Positions 43,431-52,252 of a stretch of 64,000 nt of DNA are shown here, one piece after another. This stretch comes from Brevibacterium atlanticum (GTDB lineage Bacteria > Actinomycetota > Actinomycetes > Actinomycetales > Brevibacteriaceae): assembly GCF_011617245.1 (NCBI RefSeq), contig NZ_CP050152.1:744001-808000 (forward strand). Reading direction: 5' to 3'. The notes under the pieces are model-generated. The model did no database searches and was not told where the DNA came from. It saw nothing but the letters and a program-made list of their open reading frames with translations. Both the position numbers and the translations under genes were made by a program. How positions within the stretch are numbered: the first letter of the stretch is position 1; every line of letters starts with the position of its first letter.

Positions 43431-44618
43431 CTACGGGTTCTGCGGCGGCTGCTGACCGTTCGGAGGCTGCTGGCCGTTCGTCCACTGCTGGGCGATCGAC
43501 TGTGCTCGCGACTTCAGCGACTGTGCGTCCGGCTGAGCTGACCCCTGTCCATATCCCTGACTTGATCCCTGGCCATACCCCTGACCGGAATCCTGACCGG
43601 ACTCACCCGAACTCGGCGGCGTCGTCGGCTGCGGCGGTACGCTGCGACGCTCGGTGCGGTGACTCGAGCCGTACCTGCTTTCGGGCGCGGCCAAGCCCGC
43701 CCCATCCTCGGCGGCATTGGCGGCGAACAGTGCGTTCCTGATCTCCTGCCCCATCTCGCCCAGGCCGCCCGGGTTCGAGGGCATGAACAGCACGTTCGAC
43801 CGGCCCTCCTGGGCGACGTTCTGCATGGTGTCGAAGTACTGGGTCATCATCAGCAGCTGCTCGGCCGTCTTGTCGATGCCCACCTCCTGCAGCTTCGCAT
43901 ACTGCTCGGCGATACCGGTCGCGATCGCCTTGCGCTGAGCGGCCACACCCTCACCGTGCAGGCGCATCGCCTCGGACTCGGCCTGAGCCTGCGTGACGCG
44001 TTTGATCTTGTCCGCCTCGGCGAGGGACTGCGCGGCGACCCGGTCGCGCTGAGCGGCATTGATCGAGTTCATCGAATCCCGGACTCGCGGGTCCGGAGTG
44101 ATGTCGGTGACCAGAGTGCTGACGATCTTGAAGCCGTAGCGCTTCATCGACTCCGACAGTCGGCGCTCGACGTTCTCGGCGATGTCGTCCTTCGACTCGA
44201 AAGCGGTGTCGAGTGTCAGTCCCGACAGCGCCGAACGGACGGTGTCGAAGACATAGGAGCGGATCTGCTCCTCGGAGTTCGCCAGCCGGTAGTAGGCATC
44301 GGCGACATTGTCTTCCTCGACGACGTACTGAACGGCGACGGGCACGGTGACGAAGACATTGTCCTTCGTCTTCGACTCGATGTTGACCTCGAGCTGCTGG
44401 ACGCGCAGCGAGATCGGTCGGCTCAACGTCTCGATGAGCGGCATCTTCGTATTCAGCCCCGGCTTCGCGACCTTCTTGAACTTGCCGAAACGTTCGACGA
44501 CGACGTTCTCCTGCGTCTTCACCGTGAAGAATATGCTCGTGCGCAGCTTGCCGAAGAGCAGAACGGCGACGACGAGGATGACGATGACTACGGCGATGGT
44601 GACCGCGAGTCCAGTCAT
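43431..44618 (-). CDS. SPFH/band-7 (stomatin-like) membrane protein
   Basis: 395 residues from ATG 44618 (GGGGG site; an ATG at 44630 is also in frame). One N-terminal membrane helix, then the SPFH domain: VVVERFGKFKKVAKPGLNTK, RPISLRVQQLEVNIESKTKD, VFVTVPVAVQYVV. A coiled coil with AAQRDRVAAQSLAEADKIKR follows, then a Gln/Gly-rich tail with repeated QGYGQGS. Such proteins form membrane scaffolds and recruit or guard proteases. No NfeD gene is next to it. Stand-alone. Confidence 0.9.
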   Translation of the reverse strand: MTGLAVTIAVVIVILVVAVLLFGKLRTSIFFTVKTQENVVVERFGKFKKVAKPGLNTKMPLIETLSRPISLRVQQLEVNIESKTKDNVFVTVPVAVQYVVEEDNVADAYYRLANSEEQIRSYVFDTVRSALSGLTLDTAFESKDDIAENVERRLSESMKRYGFKIVSTLVTDITPDPRVRDSMNSINAAQRDRVAAQSLAEADKIKRVTQAQAESEAMRLHGEGVAAQRKAIATGIAEQYAKLQEVGIDKTAEQLLMMTQYFDTMQNVAQEGRSNVLFMPSNPGGLGEMGQEIRNALFAANAAEDGAGLAAPESRYGSSHRTERRSVPPQPTTPPSSGESGQDSGQGYGQGSSQGYGQGSAQPDAQSLKSRAQSIAQQWTNGQQPPNGQQPPQNP

Positions 44619-44847
44619 GACTACCCCCATGGGTCGTGGTTGTCGGTCGCGCAGCGACCGCTGATGTCTACCACCCTAGTAGTCCGACGCCGTTGCGTAT
44701 ACGGCAAGGTCGCTGTGCGGCTTTCGAATTCGTCGCTCGTCGCTCGGGGCTCGAGCAGGGAGCTGTGGGCTTTGGAGGAGCGGTACATAGAATGGTGCCC
44801 AGAAGCTGCCCCGAAGAAGGGGCTGACCAGGGGAGACGGGAGAGGTC

Positions 44848-45630
44848 ATGGAAGTCGTCATCGCCGACGAGGACACCCTGGCGCTGTTGGCCGCCGATAC
44901 CATCGAACGGCTGCTGCGCACCGAGGCTGCCCCCGTGCTCGGTCTGGCGACCGGGTCGAGTCCCCTGCGCATCTACGATGAGCTCACTCGCAGGCACGCC
45001 GAGGCGGCGCTGTCCTTCACGCATGCGCAGGCGTTCATGCTCGACGAATACGTCGGCATCGCCGACGATCATCCCCAGCGCTACCGCAACGTCATCGACA
45101 CCGCGATCGCCACCCGTGTGGACTTCCCCGACGGGGCCGTCCACGGGCCCGACGGTTCCGCGGACGACCTCGCGGCCGCCGCGGCGGACTATGAGCGGAT
45201 GATCGCCGAGGCGGGTGGAATCGATCTGCAGATCCTCGGGATCGGCACCGACGGTCACATCGCGTTCAACGAACCGGGATCCTCGCTGGCCTCGCGGACG
45301 CGAGTGAAGACCCTGACCCGGCAGACGCGAGCCGACAACGCGCGGTTCTTCGACGACGACATCGACCGCGTCCCGAACCATTGCCTGACGCAGGGATTGG
45401 GCACGATCATGGAGGCGCGGCACCTCGTGCTCATCGCCGTCGGCGGGAACAAGGCCGAGGCCGTGCACCAGATGGTCGAGGGCCCGATCTCGGCGATGTG
45501 GCCGGCGACCGTGCTGCAGTTGCACCCGCATGTGACTGTCCTGGTGGACGATCAGGCCGCGTCCCGGCTGCAGCTCGGGGACTATTATCGACATGCCTAT
45601 GAGAACAAGCCGGAGTGGCAGAACTTCTGA
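44848..45630 (+). CDS. nagB: Glucosamine-6-phosphate deaminase
   Basis: 260 residues, GAGAGG site upstream. The family motifs are intact: LGLATGSSPLRIYDEL (phosphate loop), AFMLDEYVGI (catalytic Asp), LGIGTDGHIAFNEPGSSLASRTR (catalytic His and substrate loop). It converts glucosamine-6-phosphate to fructose-6-phosphate and ammonia, linking amino sugars to glycolysis. No nagA or transporter is adjacent in the window. Confidence 0.93.
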   Translation: MEVVIADEDTLALLAADTIERLLRTEAAPVLGLATGSSPLRIYDELTRRHAEAALSFTHAQAFMLDEYVGIADDHPQRYRNVIDTAIATRVDFPDGAVHGPDGSADDLAAAAADYERMIAEAGGIDLQILGIGTDGHIAFNEPGSSLASRTRVKTLTRQTRADNARFFDDDIDRVPNHCLTQGLGTIMEARHLVLIAVGGNKAEAVHQMVEGPISAMWPATVLQLHPHVTVLVDDQAASRLQLGDYYRHAYENKPEWQNF

Positions 45631-45673
45631 GCCCGAGAGCGGGACAGGACACCTTCAGCGAGGAGGGGGACGC

Positions 45674-46702
45674 ATGACGTCATCGACAACCGACGGGAAT
45701 CGGCTCGGTTTCCCGTTCGACAATGCCTCGGTGGCGGCGCGCCTGCGGGAGCTGCCTGCCGCCGCTGCGGCCGAAGCGCTCACGGTGCGGACCTCGCGGG
45801 GCGAGTTCAGCGCCTTCCGCGCGACGCCGACGCGACCTGACCCCAGCCTCGGCGATGCGGTGCTGGTGCACGGGTGGCCGGAGTACGCCTCGTGCTGGGA
45901 GGACACGGCTGCCGGTCTCCTCGCGCAGGGGATGAGTGTCTTCGCCTATGACCAGCGAGGATATTCGCCAGGTGCGCGCCCCGATGCTGTCGAGGATTAC
46001 GCGGTATCGCATCTGGTGGCCGACCTCGACGAGGTGACCCGGGCCGCCGGAATCGAGCGTTTCCACCTCGTCGGCCACGACTGGGGCGGCGTGGTCGCGT
46101 GGCCGTTCGTCGCGAACCATCCGCAGCGCCTGCACACGTGCACCGTCGTCTCGACCCCGCACCCGAAAGCGCTGGGCAAGCAGCTGAAGACCGATGATGA
46201 GCAGTACGCCCGGATGGATTACATGCGCTCGATCCAGGACCACCCCGAGGCAGTGGCGAACTCCCTGCTGCGCAATGACGGTGAGCGGCTCATCGGACTC
46301 TATGGCGGCGCTGTGCCCGATGAGCTCGCCGCTTCGTACGTGGAGCGCTTCTCCGAACCGGGCGCCTTCATCTCCGTGCTCAAGTACTACCAGGCCATGG
46401 CGCTCGACGACCGGATACCGAGCACCCCGATCACGGTGCCGACGAACTTCGTCTGGGGCAGCGAGGACGTCGCGTTCACTCGGACCACCGCCGAACTCAG
46501 CGCCCGCTGGGTCGACGGGCCCTACCGCTTCGTTCCGCTCGAAGGCGCATCGCACTGGCTGCCCGAATCGCATCCGGACGCCATCGTTGCGGTCGTGATT
46601 GAGGGCGCGCAGGAGTATGCCGCCGGCGTTGATGCGGGAGGCCCGGCCGGCGAGGAAATCGAAGAGATCGGGGAAGTGACGAGTGAAGGAGATCAGGAAT
46701 AA
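45674..46702 (+). CDS. Epoxide hydrolase-like alpha/beta hydrolase
   Basis: 342 residues from ATG 45674 (GAGGAGGGG site). HGWPEYASCWE is the oxyanion region, GHDWGGVVAWP holds the nucleophile Asp (x-D-W-G-G as in epoxide hydrolases and haloalkane dehalogenases), the acid is near WGSEDVAFT, and the catalytic His is in GASHWLPESHPD. The cap contains a Tyr-containing YYQAMA segment. The C-terminal tail is Glu/Gly-rich. The stop overlaps the CoA-transferase gene by 1 nt. Confidence 0.85.
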   Translation: MTSSTTDGNRLGFPFDNASVAARLRELPAAAAAEALTVRTSRGEFSAFRATPTRPDPSLGDAVLVHGWPEYASCWEDTAAGLLAQGMSVFAYDQRGYSPGARPDAVEDYAVSHLVADLDEVTRAAGIERFHLVGHDWGGVVAWPFVANHPQRLHTCTVVSTPHPKALGKQLKTDDEQYARMDYMRSIQDHPEAVANSLLRNDGERLIGLYGGAVPDELAASYVERFSEPGAFISVLKYYQAMALDDRIPSTPITVPTNFVWGSEDVAFTRTTAELSARWVDGPYRFVPLEGASHWLPESHPDAIVAVVIEGAQEYAAGVDAGGPAGEEIEEIGEVTSEGDQE

Positions 46703-47601
46703 TGAGCAGTGCTCAACCGCTTGACGGAATCACAGTGATCTCGTTGGCAGGCAATCTTCCCGGGCCCTTGGCCGCCGCGCGACTGACGGCCCTCGGGGCA
46801 CACGTGATCAAGGTCGAGTCGCCGTCGGGAGATGCCCTCGAAGCGGGTGTGCCCGCCTACTATGCGGAACTGACGGCGGGGCAGGAGATCCTTACGCTCG
46901 ACCTCAAGAATCCTGCTGAGTTCGCTCGGTTGCGGGAGCTCGCCGCCGAGGCGGACATCCTGCTCACCGCGATGCGACCGAAGGCCGCTGCCGCGCTCGG
47001 GCTGCCCGACCTCGTCGAGGAGTACGCGCTCGTCCATGTCGAGATCGTCGGCTTCGCCGGGGACCGCGCCGACGTGCCCGGCCACGACCTCACCTACCAG
47101 GCGGCACACGCCACTCTGGTGCCCGGGCACATGCCGACGATCCCCGTCGCCGATGTGCTCGGCGGCGAGCACGCTGCGCTCGAGGCGCTCGCCGGTCTGC
47201 GGGAGCGGGATGTGCGGCAGGGTGGTGCTGGGGTCGGAGACGGTGCAGGTGCGGGCAGCGCGGTCGTGGGCGGCACGGGTGACGGCAGTGCACCGGGCGG
47301 AATTGTTCGGCGGGTCGTCCTCGACGAGGCGGCCGCGTGGGCGGCAGGGCCGGCACGGCACGGTTTGAGCTCACCGGGCGGCCACCTCGGCGGGGGAACT
47401 CCCTTCTATCGCACCTACGCCACTGCCGACGGACACGTGGCGGTCGCCTGCCTGGAGCCGCACTTCGCGAAGGCGCTCGCGGCGAACCTCGGGGCCGATC
47501 ACGAAACGCTCGAACGGGCCTTCGCCGGCGAACCCACCGCCCATTGGGCGGCCTTCGCAACAGAACACGACCTGCCGATCGAGGCCATCGTCGGAAACTG
47601 A
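46702..47601 (+). CDS. CaiB/BaiF family III CoA-transferase or acyl-CoA racemase-like, short
   Basis: 299 residues. The N-terminal GITVISLAGNLPGPLAAARL and GAHVIKVESPSGD, then LDLKNPAEFARLREL, are characteristic of the family; GHDLTYQA carries the expected Asp. A Gly/Ala/Val-rich low-complexity insertion (about residues 170-200) replaces part of the middle. It is shorter than usual members (about 360-400), as seen in alpha-methylacyl-CoA racemase-like proteins. Coupled to the epoxide-hydrolase-like gene. Substrate unknown. Confidence 0.8.
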   Translation: MSSAQPLDGITVISLAGNLPGPLAAARLTALGAHVIKVESPSGDALEAGVPAYYAELTAGQEILTLDLKNPAEFARLRELAAEADILLTAMRPKAAAALGLPDLVEEYALVHVEIVGFAGDRADVPGHDLTYQAAHATLVPGHMPTIPVADVLGGEHAALEALAGLRERDVRQGGAGVGDGAGAGSAVVGGTGDGSAPGGIVRRVVLDEAAAWAAGPARHGLSSPGGHLGGGTPFYRTYATADGHVAVACLEPHFAKALAANLGADHETLERAFAGEPTAHWAAFATEHDLPIEAIVGN

Positions 47602-47686
47602 GCCCATCGACTAAGGCCGGGCCGCGCCCGCCCACCTGAGCGCCCCCTCAAGACCGCGCCCGCGCGCGTGTGACAAGATTGAGGGC

Positions 47687-48766
47687 GTGTCGAAAGTACT
47701 TGAGATCCTGACCCCGGAGGGTCTGCCGCCGCTGGGAGAGAAACCCGGCGTCTCCTACATCATGCCGGTGCTCAACGAGGCCGAACACATCAGGCAGGCG
47801 ATCACCACGATCCTCTCCCAGGACTACGACGGGGACAAGGAAGTCGTCCTCGCCCTCGGCCCCTCGACCGACGACACGAACGCCATCATCGCCGCCATGG
47901 CCGCGACCGACTCCCGCATCCAGACCGTCGACAACCCGCAGGCGGCGACCCCGATCGGACTCAACCTCGCGATCGGCGCGACCCACCACCCGGTGATCAT
48001 CCGCGTCGACGCGCACTCGGGACTCAGCCCCGACTACACGCAGCAGGCCATCGACACCCTGCGCGAGACGAAGGCTGCGAACTGCGGCGGACTGATGCTC
48101 GCCCGCGGCAAGACCTCCTTCCAGAAAGCCGTGGCCAGGGCCTACATGTCCCCGGTCGGCCTCGGCGGCCCCGCCTACCACTCCGGCGACGAAGCCGGGG
48201 AGGCCGAGTCCGCCTACCTCGGCGTCTACCGGCGTGAGGTCTTCGACACCCTCGACGGCTTCGACGAAGGCATCAAGCGCGGACAGGACTGGGAACTCAA
48301 CCTGCGCATCCGCACCGCCGGCGGCCGCATCTGGTTCAACCCGGACATGCAGGTCACCTACTGGCCGCGCGGCACCTGGTCGAAGATCGCCCAGCAGTTC
48401 TGGGCCACCGGCATCTGGCGGGCCGAACTCATCCGCCGCTACGGGGGCAAGAACTCGCTGCGCTACTTCGCCCCGCCGATCCTCGTGCTCGGCATGGTCG
48501 CCGCCGTCATCGAAACCCTGCTCCAGCTGACCGGCACCACGAAGCGGTGGCCGAAGTTCCTTCGCCGCTTCACCTCACTCATCCACGTCCCGAGCTTCGG
48601 CTACATCGCGGGGATTCTCGCCACCGCCTCGGCGGCGAAGGACTGCGGACGTCGGGAACGATTCTGGTTCGGCATCGTCCTGCCCACCATGCACCTGAGC
48701 TGGGGTGCCGGATTCCTCAAGGGCCTGGTCACCGGTGCCGGAGCGACGAAGGACAGCAGCCGATGA
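47687..48766 (+). CDS. Family 2 glycosyltransferase (ExoA-like)
   Basis: 359 residues from GTG. GT-A fold: SYIMPVLNEAEHIRQAI, DNPQAATPIGLNLAIGAT, the metal motif in IIRVDAHSG, and GFDEGIKRGQDWELNLRIR (catalytic acid region). C-terminal hydrophobic segments (about residues 258-280 and 325-350) suggest membrane association. Likely adds a sugar during exopolysaccharide or envelope glycan synthesis. The next gene overlaps by 4 nt. Confidence 0.85.
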   Translation: MSKVLEILTPEGLPPLGEKPGVSYIMPVLNEAEHIRQAITTILSQDYDGDKEVVLALGPSTDDTNAIIAAMAATDSRIQTVDNPQAATPIGLNLAIGATHHPVIIRVDAHSGLSPDYTQQAIDTLRETKAANCGGLMLARGKTSFQKAVARAYMSPVGLGGPAYHSGDEAGEAESAYLGVYRREVFDTLDGFDEGIKRGQDWELNLRIRTAGGRIWFNPDMQVTYWPRGTWSKIAQQFWATGIWRAELIRRYGGKNSLRYFAPPILVLGMVAAVIETLLQLTGTTKRWPKFLRRFTSLIHVPSFGYIAGILATASAAKDCGRRERFWFGIVLPTMHLSWGAGFLKGLVTGAGATKDSSR

Positions 48767-49677
48767 GCAAGAAGAAACGTCGGCTGGACAAGGACCGCTA
48801 CGGTCGCAGCTTCACCGATCCGCTGCCCTCGGTCGACCCCGAATCCCGTGATCGCGTCCCCGTCCCCGACCGCCCGGAACCGAAGAGATTCAACGCGCCC
48901 CTGTGGGCCGGCGGGGTCGTCGTCCTCCTCGTCATCGGCGTCGTCGCAGTCAACGTCTTCGGGTCGAAGGATCGGCTGACCGTCGACTCGCTCAACCCGC
49001 CGGCCGTCGCCGCGCTCGACGGCGGATCCGCGGTGTACCCGGCGAACTCGAAGCGCGCCTTCACCGAGAACGTGAAGTTCGGCTACCTGCCCGCCCCGAC
49101 CCTGACCGCGTTGGGGGACGGCACGATCGTCGCAGCGAACCCCGAGACGGCCACCGAGTCGATGAAACTGAAGAAGGGCCTCGACGAACTCACCGCCGCC
49201 GAATTCGCCGACGCCACGATCACGCCCTCGCGCAAGGACACGGAAGCCGGGAAGACCATCACTTGGGACGACCTCGTCGATGAGGTCGGCGGTGACACCG
49301 TCATCATGCCCGCCATCGACACCGCCGAGGTGGCCGGACCCGCGCTGAAGACCATCACCGAGGCGGAGCTGACCGACTCGACCATCGTGCGCACCGATGA
49401 CGCCGAGGTGGCGCGTGCCGCCGCCGATGCCGACATCGACGCGATGTTCACCGGGGACTACACCAAGACTTCGCCCGATGACCTCAGCGGTGCCGGCTAC
49501 ACCGCGGTCGCCGTCGCTGCGGATGCCGTGTCGTCCTGGGCCGAATCCGACCTGAAAGTCTGGGCCACCGACGCGAAGAACAAGAAGCAGCTCGACAACC
49601 TCGCCGACGAAGGCGCCACCGGTGCGCTGAGCACGAACCCGTACACGGTCCTGCCGTCGGAGATGAAGACCGACTGA
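48763..49677 (+). CDS. Single-pass membrane protein with degenerate GDPD-like domain
   Basis: 304 residues from ATG 48763, overlapping the glycosyltransferase stop. A basic, polar N-terminus (KKKRRLDKDRYGR), one helix (about residues 46-66) and an extracytoplasmic domain. The pattern YPANSKRAFTENVKFGYLP, TALGDGTIVAANPETATESM and LKKGLDELTAAEFADATI follows the spacing of glycerophosphodiester phosphodiesterases, but the catalytic His, Glu and Asp are replaced. Probably a non-catalytic relative, perhaps a partner of the glycosyltransferase. The fold assignment is by eye and weak. Confidence 0.6.
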   Translation: MSKKKRRLDKDRYGRSFTDPLPSVDPESRDRVPVPDRPEPKRFNAPLWAGGVVVLLVIGVVAVNVFGSKDRLTVDSLNPPAVAALDGGSAVYPANSKRAFTENVKFGYLPAPTLTALGDGTIVAANPETATESMKLKKGLDELTAAEFADATITPSRKDTEAGKTITWDDLVDEVGGDTVIMPAIDTAEVAGPALKTITEAELTDSTIVRTDDAEVARAAADADIDAMFTGDYTKTSPDDLSGAGYTAVAVAADAVSSWAESDLKVWATDAKNKKQLDNLADEGATGALSTNPYTVLPSEMKTD

Positions 49678-49766
49678 TACCGGCGCTGGGGCGGGGAGCC
49701 GCCTCGGTGCGAATGACCACGACCCATGACGAGAACCACGACGAACCTCGACGAAAAGGAGACGCT

Positions 49767-50228
49767 ATGACCCAGCCGATCGGAAACCCCTCGCACATCG
49801 GGAATCTCGATGCCAGCCAGCTCGGCCCGCAGCCGACCTACCTGCCCGAGGATCACCCGGATGTCGAGGCGAAGAAGCGCATCGACGCCGGTGAGGAGCC
49901 CATCGACGTCGCAGCAGTGCTTCCCGCCTCATCCCTGGCGTGGGCCGAACTCGCCGATGAGGCGCACAAGGAAGGTCGCCTCGTCGACGCCTACGCCTAT
50001 GCGCGTGTGGGCTACCACCGCGGACTCGACGCCCTGCGTGCCGCCGGTTGGCGCGGCGCCGGCCCGATCCCATACTCCCACGAGGTCAATCGCGGTTTCC
50101 TCCGTGCCCTCTACGCGCTCGGCCGTGCCGCCGGTGCGATCGGCGAGGGCGAGGAAGCTGCTCGCATCGAAGAGTTCCTCGCCTCGTCCGACCCGCACGC
50201 CGTCGAGGCCATCGGCCGCGGGGAGTGA
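49767..50228 (+). CDS. DUF3151 protein
   Basis: 153 residues from ATG 49767 (AAAAGGAG site). The segment PEDHPDVEAKKRIDAGEEP, then SSLAWAELADEAH and AYAYARVGYHRGLDALRAAG, followed by GPIPYSHEVNRGFLRALYAL, is characteristic of the actinobacterial DUF3151 family. Helical, cytoplasmic, function unknown. Confidence 0.87.
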   Translation: MTQPIGNPSHIGNLDASQLGPQPTYLPEDHPDVEAKKRIDAGEEPIDVAAVLPASSLAWAELADEAHKEGRLVDAYAYARVGYHRGLDALRAAGWRGAGPIPYSHEVNRGFLRALYALGRAAGAIGEGEEAARIEEFLASSDPHAVEAIGRGE

Positions 50229-50833
50229 GCGGAAGCCGATCTGACGCGGCGTTGGCGCTGCGGCGCCGCCGGTCGCGTCGAATGTGCTGCCAGTGACTGC
50301 ACCGACTGTGCTGACTGTGCCGTGGCGCCGACGGGGCCGCTGAATCCAAGCTAAGTGGAGCCAGATTGTCCTCTACTTGCGAGTAGACGTGCAATCTGGC
50401 TCCACTCATCTCTTGTTCGCGTGGGCAGAGACCTCGTCTCCGTGTTGCGCCGGGTTGATGCGACCCATTGTGGGGGCTCTGTAGTCGGTCGCGGACGGCG
50501 CACGTGCGAAGCGTTCTGACGGGGGCGCGGTCGACGATGAATAGTCATATTTCAACTGGTGTCTTTCATCGTCGGCCGGGCCGCCAGCTATTTCGGAGAG
50601 AGCCGCTTCCCGCCCGACAGTTCAGCGGCCATCTGCCGGGCGCTGTGTTCGACGTTGAAAACTCTAACTGCGGATCCGCATCGCAGGGTCCAACCTTGAC
50701 GGACGAACGCTTGTTTGTAAAACTATTGCTACCTAAATCTCATCGCGCCGGGTCCTGAGCATGGTTGCCGGGACGTCGAAGTGATCTTGTCCCTCGGCGG
50801 CTGCAGCGCCATTGACGAGGAAAGGTGGACAAA
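50229..50833. other. Intergenic region between DUF3151 and the EthD gene
   Basis: About 600 bp. It contains the long hairpin at 50354-50406. The rest shows no convincing gene; 50700-50745 is AT-rich (GTAAAACTATTGCTACC) and probably part of the promoter of the downstream catabolic operon. Confidence 0.45.
50354..50406. terminator. Two-tier 53-bp hairpin
   Basis: AGTGGAGCCAGATTG (50354-50368) pairs perfectly with CAATCTGGCTCCACT (50392-50406), and within the loop CTACT pairs with AGTAG. It lies 126 nt after the DUF3151 stop, followed by CATCTCTTGTTC. Terminator for that gene is likely. Confidence 0.65.
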
Positions 50834-51145
50834 GTGGTCAAAGTAGTAGCGGTCGTCAAAGCCAAAAGCGGGTTGGGCCGTAGAGAATTTCTGGACGAAT
50901 GGCAGATCGAACATCCTGTGTATGTCAGAAGGCTTCCACATATTCGCCGATACACCCAGAGCCCTGCCATCGACCATCGGAAGCAGTGGCCCTACAGCGG
51001 AATGGCCGAGCTGTGGTTCGACTCGATCGACGACGTCAAGGTCGCTTTTGCTGGAACCGAGGCCGAGGCTATGTTCGACCACGAGCACCAGTTCCTCGAA
51101 TCGGTCGAATGGTTCTTGGCAGATGAGTTCGCGGTGCAGTTGTAG
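50834..51145 (+). CDS. EthD-domain protein, small
   Basis: 103 residues from GTG 50834, 8 nt after GAGGAAAGG; a GTG at 50825 is too close to it. The dimeric ferredoxin-like EthD fold is indicated by LGRREFLDEWQIEHPVYVRR and AELWFDSIDDVKVAFAGTEA. Many EthD proteins act in degradation clusters, some as cyclases or isomerases, often without proven activity. First gene of the rightward set ending with a second EthD protein. Confidence 0.8.
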   Translation: MVKVVAVVKAKSGLGRREFLDEWQIEHPVYVRRLPHIRRYTQSPAIDHRKQWPYSGMAELWFDSIDDVKVAFAGTEAEAMFDHEHQFLESVEWFLADEFAVQL

Positions 51146-51175
51146 TCCGCCGTCCAACGTTCAGAGAGGAACGTT

Positions 51176-52159
51176 ATGATTCCCGCGCAAGCGCCAGTAC
51201 TCGATCGGGACCAGATCTCACGCAGCTCTATTGAGGAGTGGGATTCTGCCGTCGATGACGTACATACGCGGCTTGAGTTTCGTGATGACAGTCGGAGGAG
51301 TTTCTCAGGCTCTCTGTCGACTTCTTCCTTCGGGCGGTTGAGCGCCTGCAGTTTTCGCGGGACGGCGCTGACAGCGTCACGTGTCCGACGCGACATTGCA
51401 CAAAGTGATGTGGGAACCACCATCATGATTTGGCAGTTCCAGGGCCGGGGCCGAGGAATCCAGAGAGGCATCGAGGCTGACCTGCTCCCCGGCAGCATCA
51501 TGTTTCTTGATCTCGACGCTCCTTACGAAGTCAATTGCTCGGACGAGTTTGGCCAACTCGTCATTCACGTTCCCACCGAGCGGTTGGAAAGCCGACTGCA
51601 ATCGCGTGGTGTCCGGCGCGACTTCCGTGGAGCCTCTTTGTGCAGCAGTGCAGAGGCAGTGCCGTGGATGTGCTTCCTCGGCAGCGCGTTCTCTCAGGCC
51701 CAAGAAGCAGGCGAAAACTCCCTGCGCTCCCTGGAATCTCCTGCAGTGGAGGCCCTGGCATCGTTGGCTGCGATGTCGATTGGCCAGCAAGGGCATGAGA
51801 CAAACGCCGAGGTGCTTTACCGGGAGGCAAGTCGGGTCATCAAGGCCGAATACTCTCGCTACGACTTCACTGCCGAGGACCTGGCCCGAAGTCTGCATGT
51901 CTCAAGACGAACCCTGTTCAGAGCACTCGACAAATGTGGGGCCGGTTTCTCTTCGTTGCTGCAGGAAACACGACTGACGGCCGCCGCCCGAATACTCGAT
52001 CAGACGGTTTCAACATTAACGCTCGAGGCGGTCGGGCACACAGTCGGCTACCTGTCGGCGTCGACCTTCTACACGAGATTCCGCGAGAAATTCGGAATCT
52101 CACCGGGAGAATATCGGCAGCAGGCGTTGACGATTGGCACTCTTCCACATATCTGCTGA
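51176..52159 (+). CDS. AraC-family transcriptional regulator
   Basis: 327 residues, GAGAGGA site. The N-terminal region is a cupin-like ligand domain (RGIEADLLPGSIMFLDLDAP). The C-terminal two helix-turn-helix motifs read DFTAEDLARSLHVSRRTLFR and LEAVGHTVGYLSASTFYTRF, followed by GISPGEYRQQ. Placed between EthD and the alcohol dehydrogenase, it probably activates the rightward catabolic genes. Confidence 0.9.
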   Translation: MIPAQAPVLDRDQISRSSIEEWDSAVDDVHTRLEFRDDSRRSFSGSLSTSSFGRLSACSFRGTALTASRVRRDIAQSDVGTTIMIWQFQGRGRGIQRGIEADLLPGSIMFLDLDAPYEVNCSDEFGQLVIHVPTERLESRLQSRGVRRDFRGASLCSSAEAVPWMCFLGSAFSQAQEAGENSLRSLESPAVEALASLAAMSIGQQGHETNAEVLYREASRVIKAEYSRYDFTAEDLARSLHVSRRTLFRALDKCGAGFSSLLQETRLTAAARILDQTVSTLTLEAVGHTVGYLSASTFYTRFREKFGISPGEYRQQALTIGTLPHIC

Positions 52160-52252
52160 CACTGAAGCGAAAGCGCTCCGCTGCCACGAATCCTAGTGTG
52201 ACATTACGAGATCGACGAAGATCTGCATCCCACACAACGAGGAGTGAGAAGA

